DNA from: Taibaiella sp965229095
GTDB taxonomy: Bacteria > Bacteroidota > Bacteroidia > Chitinophagales > Chitinophagaceae
Assembly: GCA_965229095.1 (NCBI GenBank)
Contig: OZ245855.1
Location: 992,001 to 1,056,000 of the forward strand
Direction of reading: 5' to 3'
Length of the DNA: 64,000 bases
Below are positions 52,813 to 60,863 of the stretch, in pieces. Below the pieces are notes generated by a model. It was not told the origin of the DNA. It made no database searches and worked only from the letters and a program-made list of their open reading frames with translations. Position numbers and translations under genes: made by a program. Position 1 is the stretch's first letter. The number at the start of each line of letters is the position of its first letter.

Positions 52813-54210
52813 TCAGGCTTCCACCCATTCGGGAGTCAGGAGGCTGCTTGTGGTCTGTAACAGTTGGCGCAGCTTATCGATCTGCATATCGAAGGTTTCC
52901 ATCATCCATTCGGAATGCTCCATTTTTTGGGCCGTTTCCCTTGTTTCCCGGAAAGCGTCAAAGGCGCCTAAGCCGAAATAAGCTTCGGCACGGTTGATCT
53001 GTATCCAGAATTTCTGGTCATTGTTATAGGCACGTTGTGCTTCCTGCTCGGTAGGGTCCGTAAGAGGAGGTAACTCTTTGCTTTCCCGTTTGGTGATCTC
53101 TTCCCAATCTTTGTCGCAAAGGTACAATACGCGTTTCCGGGTATAATTGGCATAGATCATATCGGCGATCTGTTCCTCTTTGGTGGCACAGAGCGGGGAA
53201 TTGGCGCGGCAGTTGAGGGTGAAGGCCAGGTTAATGGCATTGTAGCGGTTGTTGAGGAGGTAATAGCCCCTTTGGAAATAAAGGATCGCATTGCTCAGGT
53301 GCTCTATACCTTGCCCTTCTTCATACAGCTTCTTCTCGATAGCCCCAGCCAGAGAAACCGTCTCGGCATCATTGGTATGTTCCAGGTCCAGCTTATCCAG
53401 CAATACCAGGGCATCGGACAGGGCTTGTATCTTATCGGGCAATTGGGCTTTATAAGTGGCCATGGCCAATCTTTGTATCAGGTAGGAATCATTCACGCAG
53501 GTTACTTTATCTTCCGCGCCTTTACCTATATTCAGGGCCGATTCAAACAGCTTTTTAGCCAACCGGAAATCGCTGTTGTCGATCGCTTCTTCGGCCTCAT
53601 CTATAATAATAGAAAGGGCCTTGCCTGTTTCGGGGCTTTGTGGCACAACACCTCGTGGCGTCCCGTTGGATGCTGTTATAATGTTTTTTTCTATTTGCTC
53701 TTTCAGCGAAGGTGGGGTTAGCTGGTCCAGGAAGGTGTATACCGGGCTATCGGGGAGCCGGCTGTCAATTACTCCTTGCAACACATTGCCCAGTACCCCT
53801 CTGAACCGCTCTACTTCGTCAAAATCGATAGCATTGCCCAGGTGGGTATAGCTATTGATTTTGATATGGTTCAGGTCGAAAGGATAGCTCATTTTATCTT
53901 CCGAAATAACGATCGTGGTATAAGGTCGCAAGGCATGCCTGATGCCCAGCTCGTAAAAGGCGTTGACATTGGCAGTGGAAAGATCGGCGATCACCACATC
54001 GGCCTTCAATAGCTCGTTGTACATCGGTACGTCAATAGTGCCGCTATGAATAATTTCATCGGCCCGTATACATTCAAGGCCCTTGCTTTCTACTACGGGT
54101 TTGATCAGCAAGCGATAAGATTTGTTGAGGTCCAGCATCCGGCCGGTAGCATAGTCGGTTTTCATTCCAAACCCCATGACGACAAAACATCGTTTCTTTT
54201 GAGCAGGCAT
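52813..54210 (-). CDS. TRAFs-binding-domain protein with a deoxyribosyltransferase/TIR-like N-terminus
   Basis: 465 residues. N-terminal ~150: CFVVMGFGMKTD, IRADEIIHSGTIDVPMYNELL, KADVVIADLSTANVNAFYELG, the pattern of the nucleoside 2-deoxyribosyltransferase-like/TIR-like fold found in bacterial signalling and immunity proteins. C-terminal ~200: TPR-like helices resembling the TRAFs-binding domain (DUF4071). Isolated, with the oxidoreductase converging on it. Whether it hydrolyses a nucleotide, senses one or only scaffolds cannot be read. Confidence 0.65.
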   Translation of the reverse strand: MPAQKKRCFVVMGFGMKTDYATGRMLDLNKSYRLLIKPVVESKGLECIRADEIIHSGTIDVPMYNELLKADVVIADLSTANVNAFYELGIRHALRPYTTIVISEDKMSYPFDLNHIKINSYTHLGNAIDFDEVERFRGVLGNVLQGVIDSRLPDSPVYTFLDQLTPPSLKEQIEKNIITASNGTPRGVVPQSPETGKALSIIIDEAEEAIDNSDFRLAKKLFESALNIGKGAEDKVTCVNDSYLIQRLAMATYKAQLPDKIQALSDALVLLDKLDLEHTNDAETVSLAGAIEKKLYEEGQGIEHLSNAILYFQRGYYLLNNRYNAINLAFTLNCRANSPLCATKEEQIADMIYANYTRKRVLYLCDKDWEEITKRESKELPPLTDPTEQEAQRAYNNDQKFWIQINRAEAYFGLGAFDAFRETRETAQKMEHSEWMMETFDMQIDKLRQLLQTTSSLLTPEWVEA

Positions 54211-54343
54211 TGGTTTTCAGGTAAATTTGGTTGAGAATAAAGATACAGCTTAAATTTATCTTTAAGGACTATCCATAGTGAATAGCAGGGAGCTGTAGGT
54301 ACAATAGTATTTTTCTCTTGCTGCGGCGTAGCGAGCAATACAT

Positions 54344-54575
54344 AGCCTTATAACTAAGGTCAGCTCGAGCGCAGTTGAAGGGTGGGAGAATAAACCGGAA
54401 TGTAAGATTATTTGTTGCACACAAAGCGCACCAAGTCACAAAGAAAATCTAATAACTAAGGTCATCTTGAGTACAGTCGAAGGGGGAAGAGAAAAATTTT
54501 TGTCGTACTTCGACTGCGCCCAACAGGACAAAAATTTTGGATTATACTTTACAACTAAGGCCAGCTTGAGCGTAC
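54344..54575. repeat. REP-like repeats
   Basis: Three copies of the CTTATAACTAAGGTCAG..GAG..GTCGAAGG-type module (~54344-54383, ~54450-54484, ~54548-54580) and the hairpin AAAATTTTTGTC (54493-54504) / GACAAAAATTTT (54527-54538). Same family as at 5.5, 18.2, 32 and 33 kb. No gene. Confidence 0.7.
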
Positions 54576-54643
54576 AAATGTCGAAGTTTTTGATAGTAGA
54601 CCTGGAAGCTATTAAAGAACATTTCATTGTGTAAATCAGTGTG

Positions 54644-54680
54644 TAAACAAGGCGCTGACTTTTTTTCAGCGCCTTGTTTA
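54644..54680. terminator. Strong hairpin terminator
   Basis: TAAACAAGGCGCTGA (54644-54658) pairs with TCAGCGCCTTGTTTA (54666-54680), 15 bp. On the minus strand it follows a short open stretch ending at TAA (54680 region). Confidence 0.75.
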
Positions 54681-54684
54681 TTAA

Positions 54685-54901
54685 ATTACAATAACATTCG
54701 AGTTTAATGACTCTGAAATTTTGATTCTCGAGATATCTTCCTCCATCAATGTATCTTTCAATCTTTCTAAAATATATTTTCGTCTAATCTACCATAAAGA
54801 ATCTAATGATTTGTCCAATTTACTATTTAAGGAGTAATGTTAATCTGGATTCCGAATTCAGATTATGTCCTTAAGCCCCTATATCAGGACGGGCCTCAAT
54901 A
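54685..54901 (-). pseudogene. Possible gene remnant, AT-rich
   Basis: AT-rich (~70%) segment before DUF983. Minus-strand frame ending about 54680 reads KYILERLKDTLMEEDI...NSNVIVI then TAA, directly before the terminator; a stop lies ~35 codons upstream. It may be the 3' end of a decayed gene. No homology can be named. Confidence 0.25.
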
Positions 54902-55285
54902 TTAATTGGTGTATCTAATGACGAGATATAAGAAAAGAACCCTTGAAAAGCGCATAAGCCAGGGCTGCAATACTAATACCATAACTGTGGATATTGCAAT
55001 ATAATAATAAATGCTATTGTCTTTGAATGACAGTCCTATAAGAGGCCAATACCATAGAAGGTTGAAAAGGAAAAGGATGAAAATGAAAACAAAATTCATT
55101 CCTTGCCCATAATTGTTTTCGACCTTTATTTTTTGCATGCAAACTGGGCAATTGTCCACTGTTTGCAAACAATCCTTCAAAGGCAAAATATGTTTATTGA
55201 TGAAAATATTACCTTTCCTGCATTTAGGACATTTCTCTTTCAACAGGCTTATTAATAGCAATGGCGTATGGGGTATGTGTGGCAT
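54902..55285 (-). CDS. DUF983-family membrane protein
   Basis: 127 residues; N-terminal zinc-ribbon-like pair CPKCRKG and CPVCMQK, then two membrane segments (FVFIFILFLFNLLWYWPL, YYYIAISTVMVLVLQPW). DUF983 proteins are widespread and often found near cytochrome oxidase genes; function unknown. An exact -7 box and a Crp/Fnr box lie upstream, so it is likely in the same regulon as the neighbouring regulator. Confidence 0.8.
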   Translation of the reverse strand: MPHIPHTPLLLISLLKEKCPKCRKGNIFINKHILPLKDCLQTVDNCPVCMQKIKVENNYGQGMNFVFIFILFLFNLLWYWPLIGLSFKDNSIYYYIAISTVMVLVLQPWLMRFSRVLFLYLVIRYTN

Positions 55286-55298
55286 TGGTAATTTTTGC

Positions 55299-55342
55299 CA
55301 AAATTAGCGCTGCGATAATCGATAAAAATTGATTGTTATCAC
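55299..55342 (-). promoter_or_regulatory. DUF983 promoter with Crp/Fnr-type box
   Basis: Minus-strand TAATTTTG (55306-55299) is an exact -7 box, 14 nt before the ATG. TTGATTGTTATCAC (55329-55342) is a near-perfect TTGATNNNNATCAA box; its centre is about 43 bp before the expected start, the class II activator position. Confidence 0.6.
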
Positions 55343-55362
55343 TTTCTTGCCGAAACAGGACA

Positions 55363-56070
55363 TTACTGATAATTGGAAGCAGTTACCATTTTCTTTATAT
55401 CCATTATCCAGATTTTTCGCCCTTGTGTTTCAATGAGCTTCTCGTCTTTAAACTCCCTGAGCAGCCGTACTACATTTTCCCTTGTTGTTCCCGCCATATT
55501 GGCAATATCGTCCCTGCTCATATTAATGACAATAGGCTGCCCTTCAGGGTTGCCCTTCTTAAATTTCTCCCTGAGTACGATCAAGGTTATTGCCAGGCGC
55601 TCCCTTACTGGCCTTTGGGCAAATATGGTAATGCTGTTGGTTAATACGGTAAATTCATGACTGAGCATTTTTAGGAGCCTTGCCGATAGTATGGAAGATT
55701 GTTCCAGTACACTCAAAAAGTCCTCTTTGGGGATAAACATGGCAATGCAATCTTCAAGAGCCGTTGCAGAATCGGGATAACGTTCTGTAGATAAAACGGC
55801 ATGATAGCCAATGAGCTCACCGGCATTTGCCACATATATGATCTGCTCTTTTTCGAAGTTATCTACTTTATACTTCTTTACTTTTCCCTCCAGTATATAG
55901 TAGATTCCTGTCGGCACCCCGCCTTCCCGGAAGATGGTTTGTCCCTTCTTATATTTTTCTTCCCGGGCATGCCTGGTCATTTCCTCGTAGTCTTCTGCCG
56001 GGAAACCGGTGAAAATGGAGTCAGAATGAAAATCCCATTTATCGATTGGAAAGATACCTCTCAGACTCAT
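55363..56070 (-). CDS. Crp/Fnr-family transcriptional regulator
   Basis: 235 residues: cNMP-binding barrel (~20-130; YKKGQTIFREGGVPTGIYYILEG), long dimer helix, and HTH (~165-220; MSRDDIANMAGTTRENVVRLLREF). The recognition helix keeps the E..xxR pattern (RENVVR) that reads TGA in TTGAT half-sites. It lacks the N-terminal FNR cysteine cluster, so it does not bind an Fe-S cluster of the FNR type; the effector is unknown. Boxes of this type lie before its own divergent neighbour, DUF983 and the Cys-leader operon. Confidence 0.88.
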   Translation of the reverse strand: MSLRGIFPIDKWDFHSDSIFTGFPAEDYEEMTRHAREEKYKKGQTIFREGGVPTGIYYILEGKVKKYKVDNFEKEQIIYVANAGELIGYHAVLSTERYPDSATALEDCIAMFIPKEDFLSVLEQSSILSARLLKMLSHEFTVLTNSITIFAQRPVRERLAITLIVLREKFKKGNPEGQPIVINMSRDDIANMAGTTRENVVRLLREFKDEKLIETQGRKIWIMDIKKMVTASNYQ

Positions 56071-56098
56071 TTCCTAAATAATATTTGAACATTAAAAA

Positions 56099-56164
56099 TT
56101 GATTCTTATCACTTTTAAACGTGATGGAATGTAAAATTCAGCGGTTGACTCCCTGATAACTTTG
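56099..56164 (+). promoter_or_regulatory. Promoter with Crp/Fnr-type box for the H-protein-like/methyltransferase/SulP operon
   Basis: TTGATTCTTATCAC (56099-56112) is followed after 44 nt by the exact -7 box TAACTTTG (56157-56164), 35 nt before the ATG at 56199. The box centre is ~65 bp before the expected start, a class I position. No -33 TTG at proper spacing, consistent with an activated promoter. Confidence 0.6.
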
Positions 56165-56198
56165 CACCTGCAACTTACAACAAGTTCCTCTAACTATT

Positions 56199-56582
56199 AT
56201 GTATTATACAAGCAAGCACGAGTGGATCGAATATAGCGGCTTTACAGCCCTTGTCGGCATAACCAAAATTAAACTTACCGGGATCAATCATATACAAAGT
56301 GCCGCGTTTTGTGATGTTTTATCACATATGCAGCAGGGAGCCGTAATCGCTACATTTCATTCGAGCCACCAATCAATCGAAGTATATATGCCGGTTGATG
56401 GCAAAATCATCGATTTCAACAAAAAGTTGCTTGAAAATCCATCCAAGATACTAAGTGAAGACCTGGAAAGTATCTGGATCGTTAAGATCAGTCCTAATGC
56501 ACCCTATAAACGAGAACAATTGCTCCAAGCGCATCAATACAAATCGCGAGAAAAAAACGGTAATGTCAAAGCACATGGATAG
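56199..56582 (+). CDS. Degenerate H-protein-like (GcvH-like) protein, copy 1
   Basis: 127 residues, the normal length for glycine-cleavage H protein. YYTSKHEWIEYSGFTALVGI matches the GcvH N-terminus and LLENPSKILSED the C-terminal part of the lipoyl fold. The lipoyl Lys expected in the ESVKA motif is absent: the aligned sequence is FHSSHQSIEVYMPVDG, with His57 in its place. So it cannot be lipoylated at the usual residue. It overlaps the methyltransferase start by 20 nt; no GcvT or GcvP nearby. A protein-protein or carrier role in a different pathway is inferred. Confidence 0.72.
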   Translation: MYYTSKHEWIEYSGFTALVGITKIKLTGINHIQSAAFCDVLSHMQQGAVIATFHSSHQSIEVYMPVDGKIIDFNKKLLENPSKILSEDLESIWIVKISPNAPYKREQLLQAHQYKSREKNGNVKAHG

Positions 56583-57180
56583 TCAGCTTCAGCAGCAAAA
56601 AGAGTACCTGAAAGCAGACCTCGCCTTCAATGACCTTTATCCTTATTCTATACAGGTATTGGCCCGGAAGCACTGGACACCGCTCAGGGTCGCACGGTTA
56701 GCTACAGATTTTTTGACCTCCGGCCATCCGGCCAAGATCCTTGATATTGGAAGTGGCGCCGGTAAGTTCTGCCTGGCCGGAGCTTGTTTTGCCCCAAGGC
56801 ATTACTTTTATGGCGTCGAACAAAGAGGTCATGTTGTTGAACAGGCCAAAATCGCACAAAAGAAAATCGGGGTATCCAATGTTTCCTTTATACACGGCAA
56901 TTTCACACAATTGAACCTCCGTCAATTTGACCACTTTTATTTTTTCAATTCCTTTTATGAGAACTTGAGTGATGAAGGCCGGATTGACAATGACATTGAT
57001 TACTCTGAGGAGCTGTATCGTTATTATGTGCGCTATCTGCACAGCGGTCTTCAGTCTATGCCCATTGGAACCAGGATAGCTACTTATCATTCCCTATATG
57101 AAGAGATCCCGCTCAGCTATGACCTCGTGGATACCCTTGAAGGAGGCAATCTGAATTTTTGGATAAAAAGAGCGAGATGA
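56563..57180 (+). CDS. Class I SAM-dependent methyltransferase, copy 1
   Basis: 205 residues; ATG 56563 (MSKHMDSQ) chosen. Rossmann motif I ILDIGSGAGKFCLAGA (~60-75), motif II-like FYGVEQRGH, and the paralogue-specific FDHFYFFNSFYENL (~125-138). Substrate not known. Overlaps the H-like gene on its 5' side and SulP (ATGA) on its 3' side; a second copy of this gene pair lies at 58948-59966. Confidence 0.82.
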   Translation: MSKHMDSQLQQQKEYLKADLAFNDLYPYSIQVLARKHWTPLRVARLATDFLTSGHPAKILDIGSGAGKFCLAGACFAPRHYFYGVEQRGHVVEQAKIAQKKIGVSNVSFIHGNFTQLNLRQFDHFYFFNSFYENLSDEGRIDNDIDYSEELYRYYVRYLHSGLQSMPIGTRIATYHSLYEEIPLSYDLVDTLEGGNLNFWIKRAR

Positions 57181-58853
57181 AAAAAGTAAAACTCCTTTTT
57201 CAACCCAAAATCCTGGATACCCTTAAAGGCTATAATGCAGCGCTTTTTTTAAAAGACCTGATAGCCGGAGTTATTGTTGGCATCGTTGCCCTACCTTTAG
57301 CCATTGCCTTTGCCATTGCCTCAGGTGTTTCCCCCGAAAAAGGCGTATTTACAGCCGTTATCGCAGGTTTCATTATTTCGGCATTGGGTGGAAGCCGGGT
57401 ACAGATAGGAGGGCCTACGGGTGCTTTTATCGTTATTGTGTACGGCATTGTTCAGCAGTTCGGCATTAGTGGTTTAATCATTGCCACGTTTATGGCCGGT
57501 TTACTCCTCATCGTTATGGGGCTTGCCAGGCTGGGGAGTGTTATTAAGTTCATCCCCTATCCGTTAATTGTGGGATTTACCACAGGGATTGCAGTCATCA
57601 TTTTCTCATCCCAGGTGAAGGATTTTTTTGGTTTGAAAATGGGAGCTGTACCGGCCGATTTTTTTCTTAAATGGACTGCATATTTTCAGCATTTTACATT
57701 TGTCAACCTCTATGCAGTAACGATCGGTCTTTCTACATTGCTGATCGTAGCCATCCTGCCCAAAGTAACGCATCGGATACCAGGATCCCTGGTCGCCATA
57801 ATCGTTACAACAATAGCGGCCCAATTGCTACGGCTACCAGTGGAAACTATCGGCAGTCGCTTCGGTACCATTTCTTCGTCATTTCCCCGGCCATCGTTGC
57901 CGAATCTGAACCTCGGAACAATTCAGCAACTTGTTGGCCCTGCCTTCACTATTGCCCTGCTTGGCGGTATTGAATCGCTCTTATCCGCTGTAGTAGCAGA
58001 TGGCATGACCGGAGGAAAACACCGCTCCAATACAGAGCTGATAGCACAGGGAGCAGCGAATATATGCTCGTCTGTCTTTGGTGGTATCCCCGCAACCGGT
58101 GCTATAGCCCGTACAGCCACCAATATTAAGAATGGTGCTAAGACACCAATTGCAGGCATCGTCCATGCCATTACTTTACTCATCATCATGTTTTTTGCAG
58201 GCCATTGGGCAGCACTGATCCCTATGGCAACCCTTGCAGGCATCTTGATCGTTGTGGCCTATAACATGAGTGAGCTGAAAAACTTTGCCTCGATACTGAA
58301 GGGGCCCCAAAGCGATGCCGCAGTCTTGGTCATTACCTTTTCATTGACCGTGCTTGTGGACCTGACGGTGGCTATTGGAACAGGCATGGTCTTGGCGATC
58401 TTCCTCTTTACACGCAATATCATGAAAACAAGCTCCGTCCGGCAATTAACCGATACTGAAGATGAAACAACGGATAATGGGCCAGAGCAGTACTCCTTGC
58501 CTAAAGAAGTCAATGTGTTTGAGATTAATGGCCCTTTGTTTTTTGCGGCCGCTTACAAATTCCAGGATACCATCAACATTATAGCACAACCCGCAATGGT
58601 ATTGATACTGCGTATGAGAAACGTGCCCATAATCGACGCTACCGGCATGCGCATTTTAAAGGAAGTTAGCGAAGATGCAAAAAAGAAAGGGACCAAATTG
58701 ATCCTATCCGAAGTCAGCAGCGATCAAGTCAGAGCTGAACTAAAAAAGTCAAGGCTCCAGTTCAAGATAGGTAAAGCAAATATTACAGGTACGTTTGGGC
58801 AGGCGGTAAAAAGGGCCTATGAGATCCTGACCGCTTATCCAAAAGAAACATAG
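57177..58853 (+). CDS. SulP-family anion transporter (sulfate permease-like)
   Basis: 558 residues; ATG 57177 overlaps the methyltransferase stop. About 12 membrane segments (LKDLIAGVIVGIVALPLAIA, GGIESLLSAVVADGMTGGKHRS) and a C-terminal STAS domain (~440-555; ALPKEVNVFEINGPLFFAAA, RNVPIIDATGMRIL). Family members carry sulfate, bicarbonate or other anions. The presence of H-protein-like and methyltransferase genes on both sides makes the anion substrate the main clue missing for this cluster. Confidence 0.87.
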   Translation: MKKVKLLFQPKILDTLKGYNAALFLKDLIAGVIVGIVALPLAIAFAIASGVSPEKGVFTAVIAGFIISALGGSRVQIGGPTGAFIVIVYGIVQQFGISGLIIATFMAGLLLIVMGLARLGSVIKFIPYPLIVGFTTGIAVIIFSSQVKDFFGLKMGAVPADFFLKWTAYFQHFTFVNLYAVTIGLSTLLIVAILPKVTHRIPGSLVAIIVTTIAAQLLRLPVETIGSRFGTISSSFPRPSLPNLNLGTIQQLVGPAFTIALLGGIESLLSAVVADGMTGGKHRSNTELIAQGAANICSSVFGGIPATGAIARTATNIKNGAKTPIAGIVHAITLLIIMFFAGHWAALIPMATLAGILIVVAYNMSELKNFASILKGPQSDAAVLVITFSLTVLVDLTVAIGTGMVLAIFLFTRNIMKTSSVRQLTDTEDETTDNGPEQYSLPKEVNVFEINGPLFFAAAYKFQDTINIIAQPAMVLILRMRNVPIIDATGMRILKEVSEDAKKKGTKLILSEVSSDQVRAELKKSRLQFKIGKANITGTFGQAVKRAYEILTAYPKET

Positions 58854-58947
58854 AGCGGGTAGTGGACATGAGTGAGTTATTATGCACCGGCAATAAAATG
58901 CAAAAAAACAGGAAATAAAAGTCTTACAATAACAATAATAATCAGGT

Positions 58948-59355
58948 ATGAACGCAACACGGGATAATCTATTTTACACCAAAGACCATGATTGGATTCT
59001 TTTCACGGGAGCTGTTGCCTACATCGGTGTTGCAAATTTTAAATTGACCGGTATCCCTATGATTGACGATATCAGCTTATTCGGATATAAAACCGGTGAT
59101 TTGGTTCATGAAGGAACATTGTTGCTTAATATACATTATAGGGAATATGTTATCCCCGTAAACGCGCCAACGACCTGCACCTTTCTTAGGATGAACATTA
59201 TTATTGATAACGGATCATGGGATTTGATTACTGACGACCCGGAGGGAAAAGGTTGGCTTTTTAGGGTTGAACCCCGTCTTGAAGAAAATAGCCATCTGCT
59301 CCATCCAACCACATATAAGAAACAACTCCCTTACGCCACTAACGGCCAGCCCTAA
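58948..59355 (+). CDS. Degenerate H-protein-like (GcvH-like) protein, copy 2
   Basis: 135 residues; LFYTKDHDWILFTGAVAYIGVANFKLTGI parallels copy 1 and GcvH. The lipoylation segment reads LLLNIHYREYVIPVNAPTTC, again with no Lys at the expected place (Ile62 by alignment). A conserved TDDPEGKGWLFRVEPRL at the end keeps the GcvH pattern. It is followed 11 nt later by the second methyltransferase. Confidence 0.7.
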   Translation: MNATRDNLFYTKDHDWILFTGAVAYIGVANFKLTGIPMIDDISLFGYKTGDLVHEGTLLLNIHYREYVIPVNAPTTCTFLRMNIIIDNGSWDLITDDPEGKGWLFRVEPRLEENSHLLHPTTYKKQLPYATNGQP

Positions 59356-59366
59356 CATTCAAACAT

Positions 59367-59966
59367 ATGAGTGAAACTTTATCCGACATCTATCAATTTG
59401 TCAGTGACCAGCATTTTGACAACCTGTACCCTAAGCGAATGCGGCAGCTTTCAGGCAAACATTGGACACCTGTCCAAGTTGCCACATTGGCTTCCGGTTT
59501 TTTAGCAGAACAGGCAGGTTCCCGTATCCTGGACATTGGCTCCGGTATTGGCAAATTCTGTTTGGCGGCCGCGCAGCATAATTCCAATAGCCATTTCTTT
59601 GGTATTGAACAACGGAAGAAGCTGGTCCAACTTGCAGAAAAGGCAAAAAGGTCTATGGCTATCGAGAATGTAACCTTCCTGCATGGAAATTTTACCCAAC
59701 TTGAACTAAACCAGTTCGACCATTTTTATTTCTATAATTCCTTTTATGAGAATCTTGTAGACGAAGAGTTTCACATTGACGAGAGCATCGAATACTCTTT
59801 AAGCTTGTATGAATACTACACCCACTATTTATTTAAGGCATTGGAAGGAAGGCCAAGTGGGACAAAACTGGTTACATACCATAGTTACCGGGAGATTGTG
59901 CCATCTGGCTATCGTTTGGTAGAAAGCCTCCACAATACATTATTACGGTGCTGGATCAAGGAGTGA
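59367..59966 (+). CDS. Class I SAM-dependent methyltransferase, copy 2
   Basis: 199 residues, clearly paralogous to copy 1: ILDIGSGIGKFCLAAA, FLHGNFTQLELNQFDHFYFYNSFYENL (compared in parts), YHSYREIVPSGYRLVESLH. Both copies keep HWTP...V near residue 30 and a C-terminal WIK. Divergence throughout suggests an old duplication. The pair's shared order (H-like then methyltransferase) argues that the two proteins work together. Confidence 0.82.
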   Translation: MSETLSDIYQFVSDQHFDNLYPKRMRQLSGKHWTPVQVATLASGFLAEQAGSRILDIGSGIGKFCLAAAQHNSNSHFFGIEQRKKLVQLAEKAKRSMAIENVTFLHGNFTQLELNQFDHFYFYNSFYENLVDEEFHIDESIEYSLSLYEYYTHYLFKALEGRPSGTKLVTYHSYREIVPSGYRLVESLHNTLLRCWIKE

Positions 59967-59993
59967 TCTTTAAATTACCTTAAACGCGTATTT

Positions 59994-60227
59994 ATGACCA
60001 TCGGAAAGAATATTAAGCAAATCCGGTTATGCCGGAATTATTCGCAGAAGTATGTGGCGCAAGTGCTGGGCACGAGCCATGCCAATTATGGCAAGATGGA
60101 AAATGGGGCCATCAGAATAAGCCCGCAAAGGCTGGAGCACATCGCCGCCATCCTGCAAGTGACGCTGGAAGAGTTAATAGCCCCCTTACAGGAAGCTCAA
60201 CCAGAGGATACGCTTGTCAAACCTTAG
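59994..60227 (+). CDS. XRE-family helix-turn-helix regulator (77 aa)
   Basis: Short Cro/CI-type DNA-binding protein: IGKNIKQIRLCRNYSQKYVAQVLGTSHANYGKMENG..., HTH about residues 4-56. No extra domain. It starts 28 nt after the second methyltransferase on the same strand and may be part of the same transcript. Target unknown. Confidence 0.82.
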   Translation: MTIGKNIKQIRLCRNYSQKYVAQVLGTSHANYGKMENGAIRISPQRLEHIAAILQVTLEELIAPLQEAQPEDTLVKP

Positions 60228-60323
60228 CTTTTTAAATATGAGCTTTGGTTGTACCTTACTGCGATAGATTGCTTTTGCTTCGCATTTTATTCTATCCTTC
60301 ATACTGTTCTAATGTAACAGGAT

Positions 60324-60360
60324 ACATCTTTGTATAAAGATGCATATAAAGATGCATCTT
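60324..60360. repeat. Repeated AAAGATGCAT elements
   Basis: The gap 60228-60514 holds no gene. AAAGATGCAT occurs at 60336-60345 and 60348-60357, the second within the palindrome AAGATGCATCTT (60349-60360); ATCTTT at 60326-60331 forms a further inverted arm. They could be operator half-sites of the XRE protein; not tested. Confidence 0.35.
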
Positions 60361-60485
60361 GGGTTGAAGATTTGTGGCAAAGCTATCAAACCAATCAGGC
60401 TTACGCGTATTGATATTCATCAATTGTTTCTTTGGGCAGTCTTGTATCTATCTGAATGGCAATGGGAAAGGCCCTTGATATTTTT

Positions 60486-60493
60486 TACCTTTG
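60486..60493 (+). promoter_or_regulatory. -7 box of the yjdM gene
   Basis: TACCTTTG is an exact TAnnTTTG box, 21 nt before the ATG at 60515. No clear -33 element. Confidence 0.45.
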
Positions 60494-60514
60494 CAGCCAA
60501 ATAAAGAGATCATA

Positions 60515-60853
60515 ATGGCTGAATTACCTCCTTGCCCTCAGTGCAAATCGACCTATACCTACGAGATGGACGCCCTGCTGGTATGCCCCGAATGCGGGCA
60601 TGAATGGAACCCCAATGAAAGCAGTGTTACCGAAGATGCTTTCGTTGTAAAAGATTGCAATGGCAATATCCTTGAAAATGGCGATACCGTAGTGACGATC
60701 AAAAATCTGCCGGTAAGAGGTACGCCGCAAAGCATTAAAGCCGGAACAAAAGTGAGAAACATCCGCCTGGTAGACAGCGATCATAATATCGACTGTAAAA
60801 TAGATGGCTTTGGCGCTATGGCGCTTAAATCTGAATTTGTGAAAAAAGCCTAA
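60515..60853 (+). CDS. yjdM: PhnA/YjdM-family zinc-ribbon protein
   Basis: 112 residues; N-terminal zinc ribbon CPQCKSTYTYEMDALLVCPECGHEW, then a conserved SH3-like PhnA domain (VKDCNGNILENGDTVVTIKNLPVRG) ending FVKKA. Widespread family of unclear role, historically called 'alkylphosphonate utilization protein PhnA' although it does not degrade phosphonates. It starts 11 nt ahead of the Crp gene, likely the same transcript. Confidence 0.88.
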   Translation: MAELPPCPQCKSTYTYEMDALLVCPECGHEWNPNESSVTEDAFVVKDCNGNILENGDTVVTIKNLPVRGTPQSIKAGTKVRNIRLVDSDHNIDCKIDGFGAMALKSEFVKKA

Positions 60854-60863
60854 CCTGATCGGC

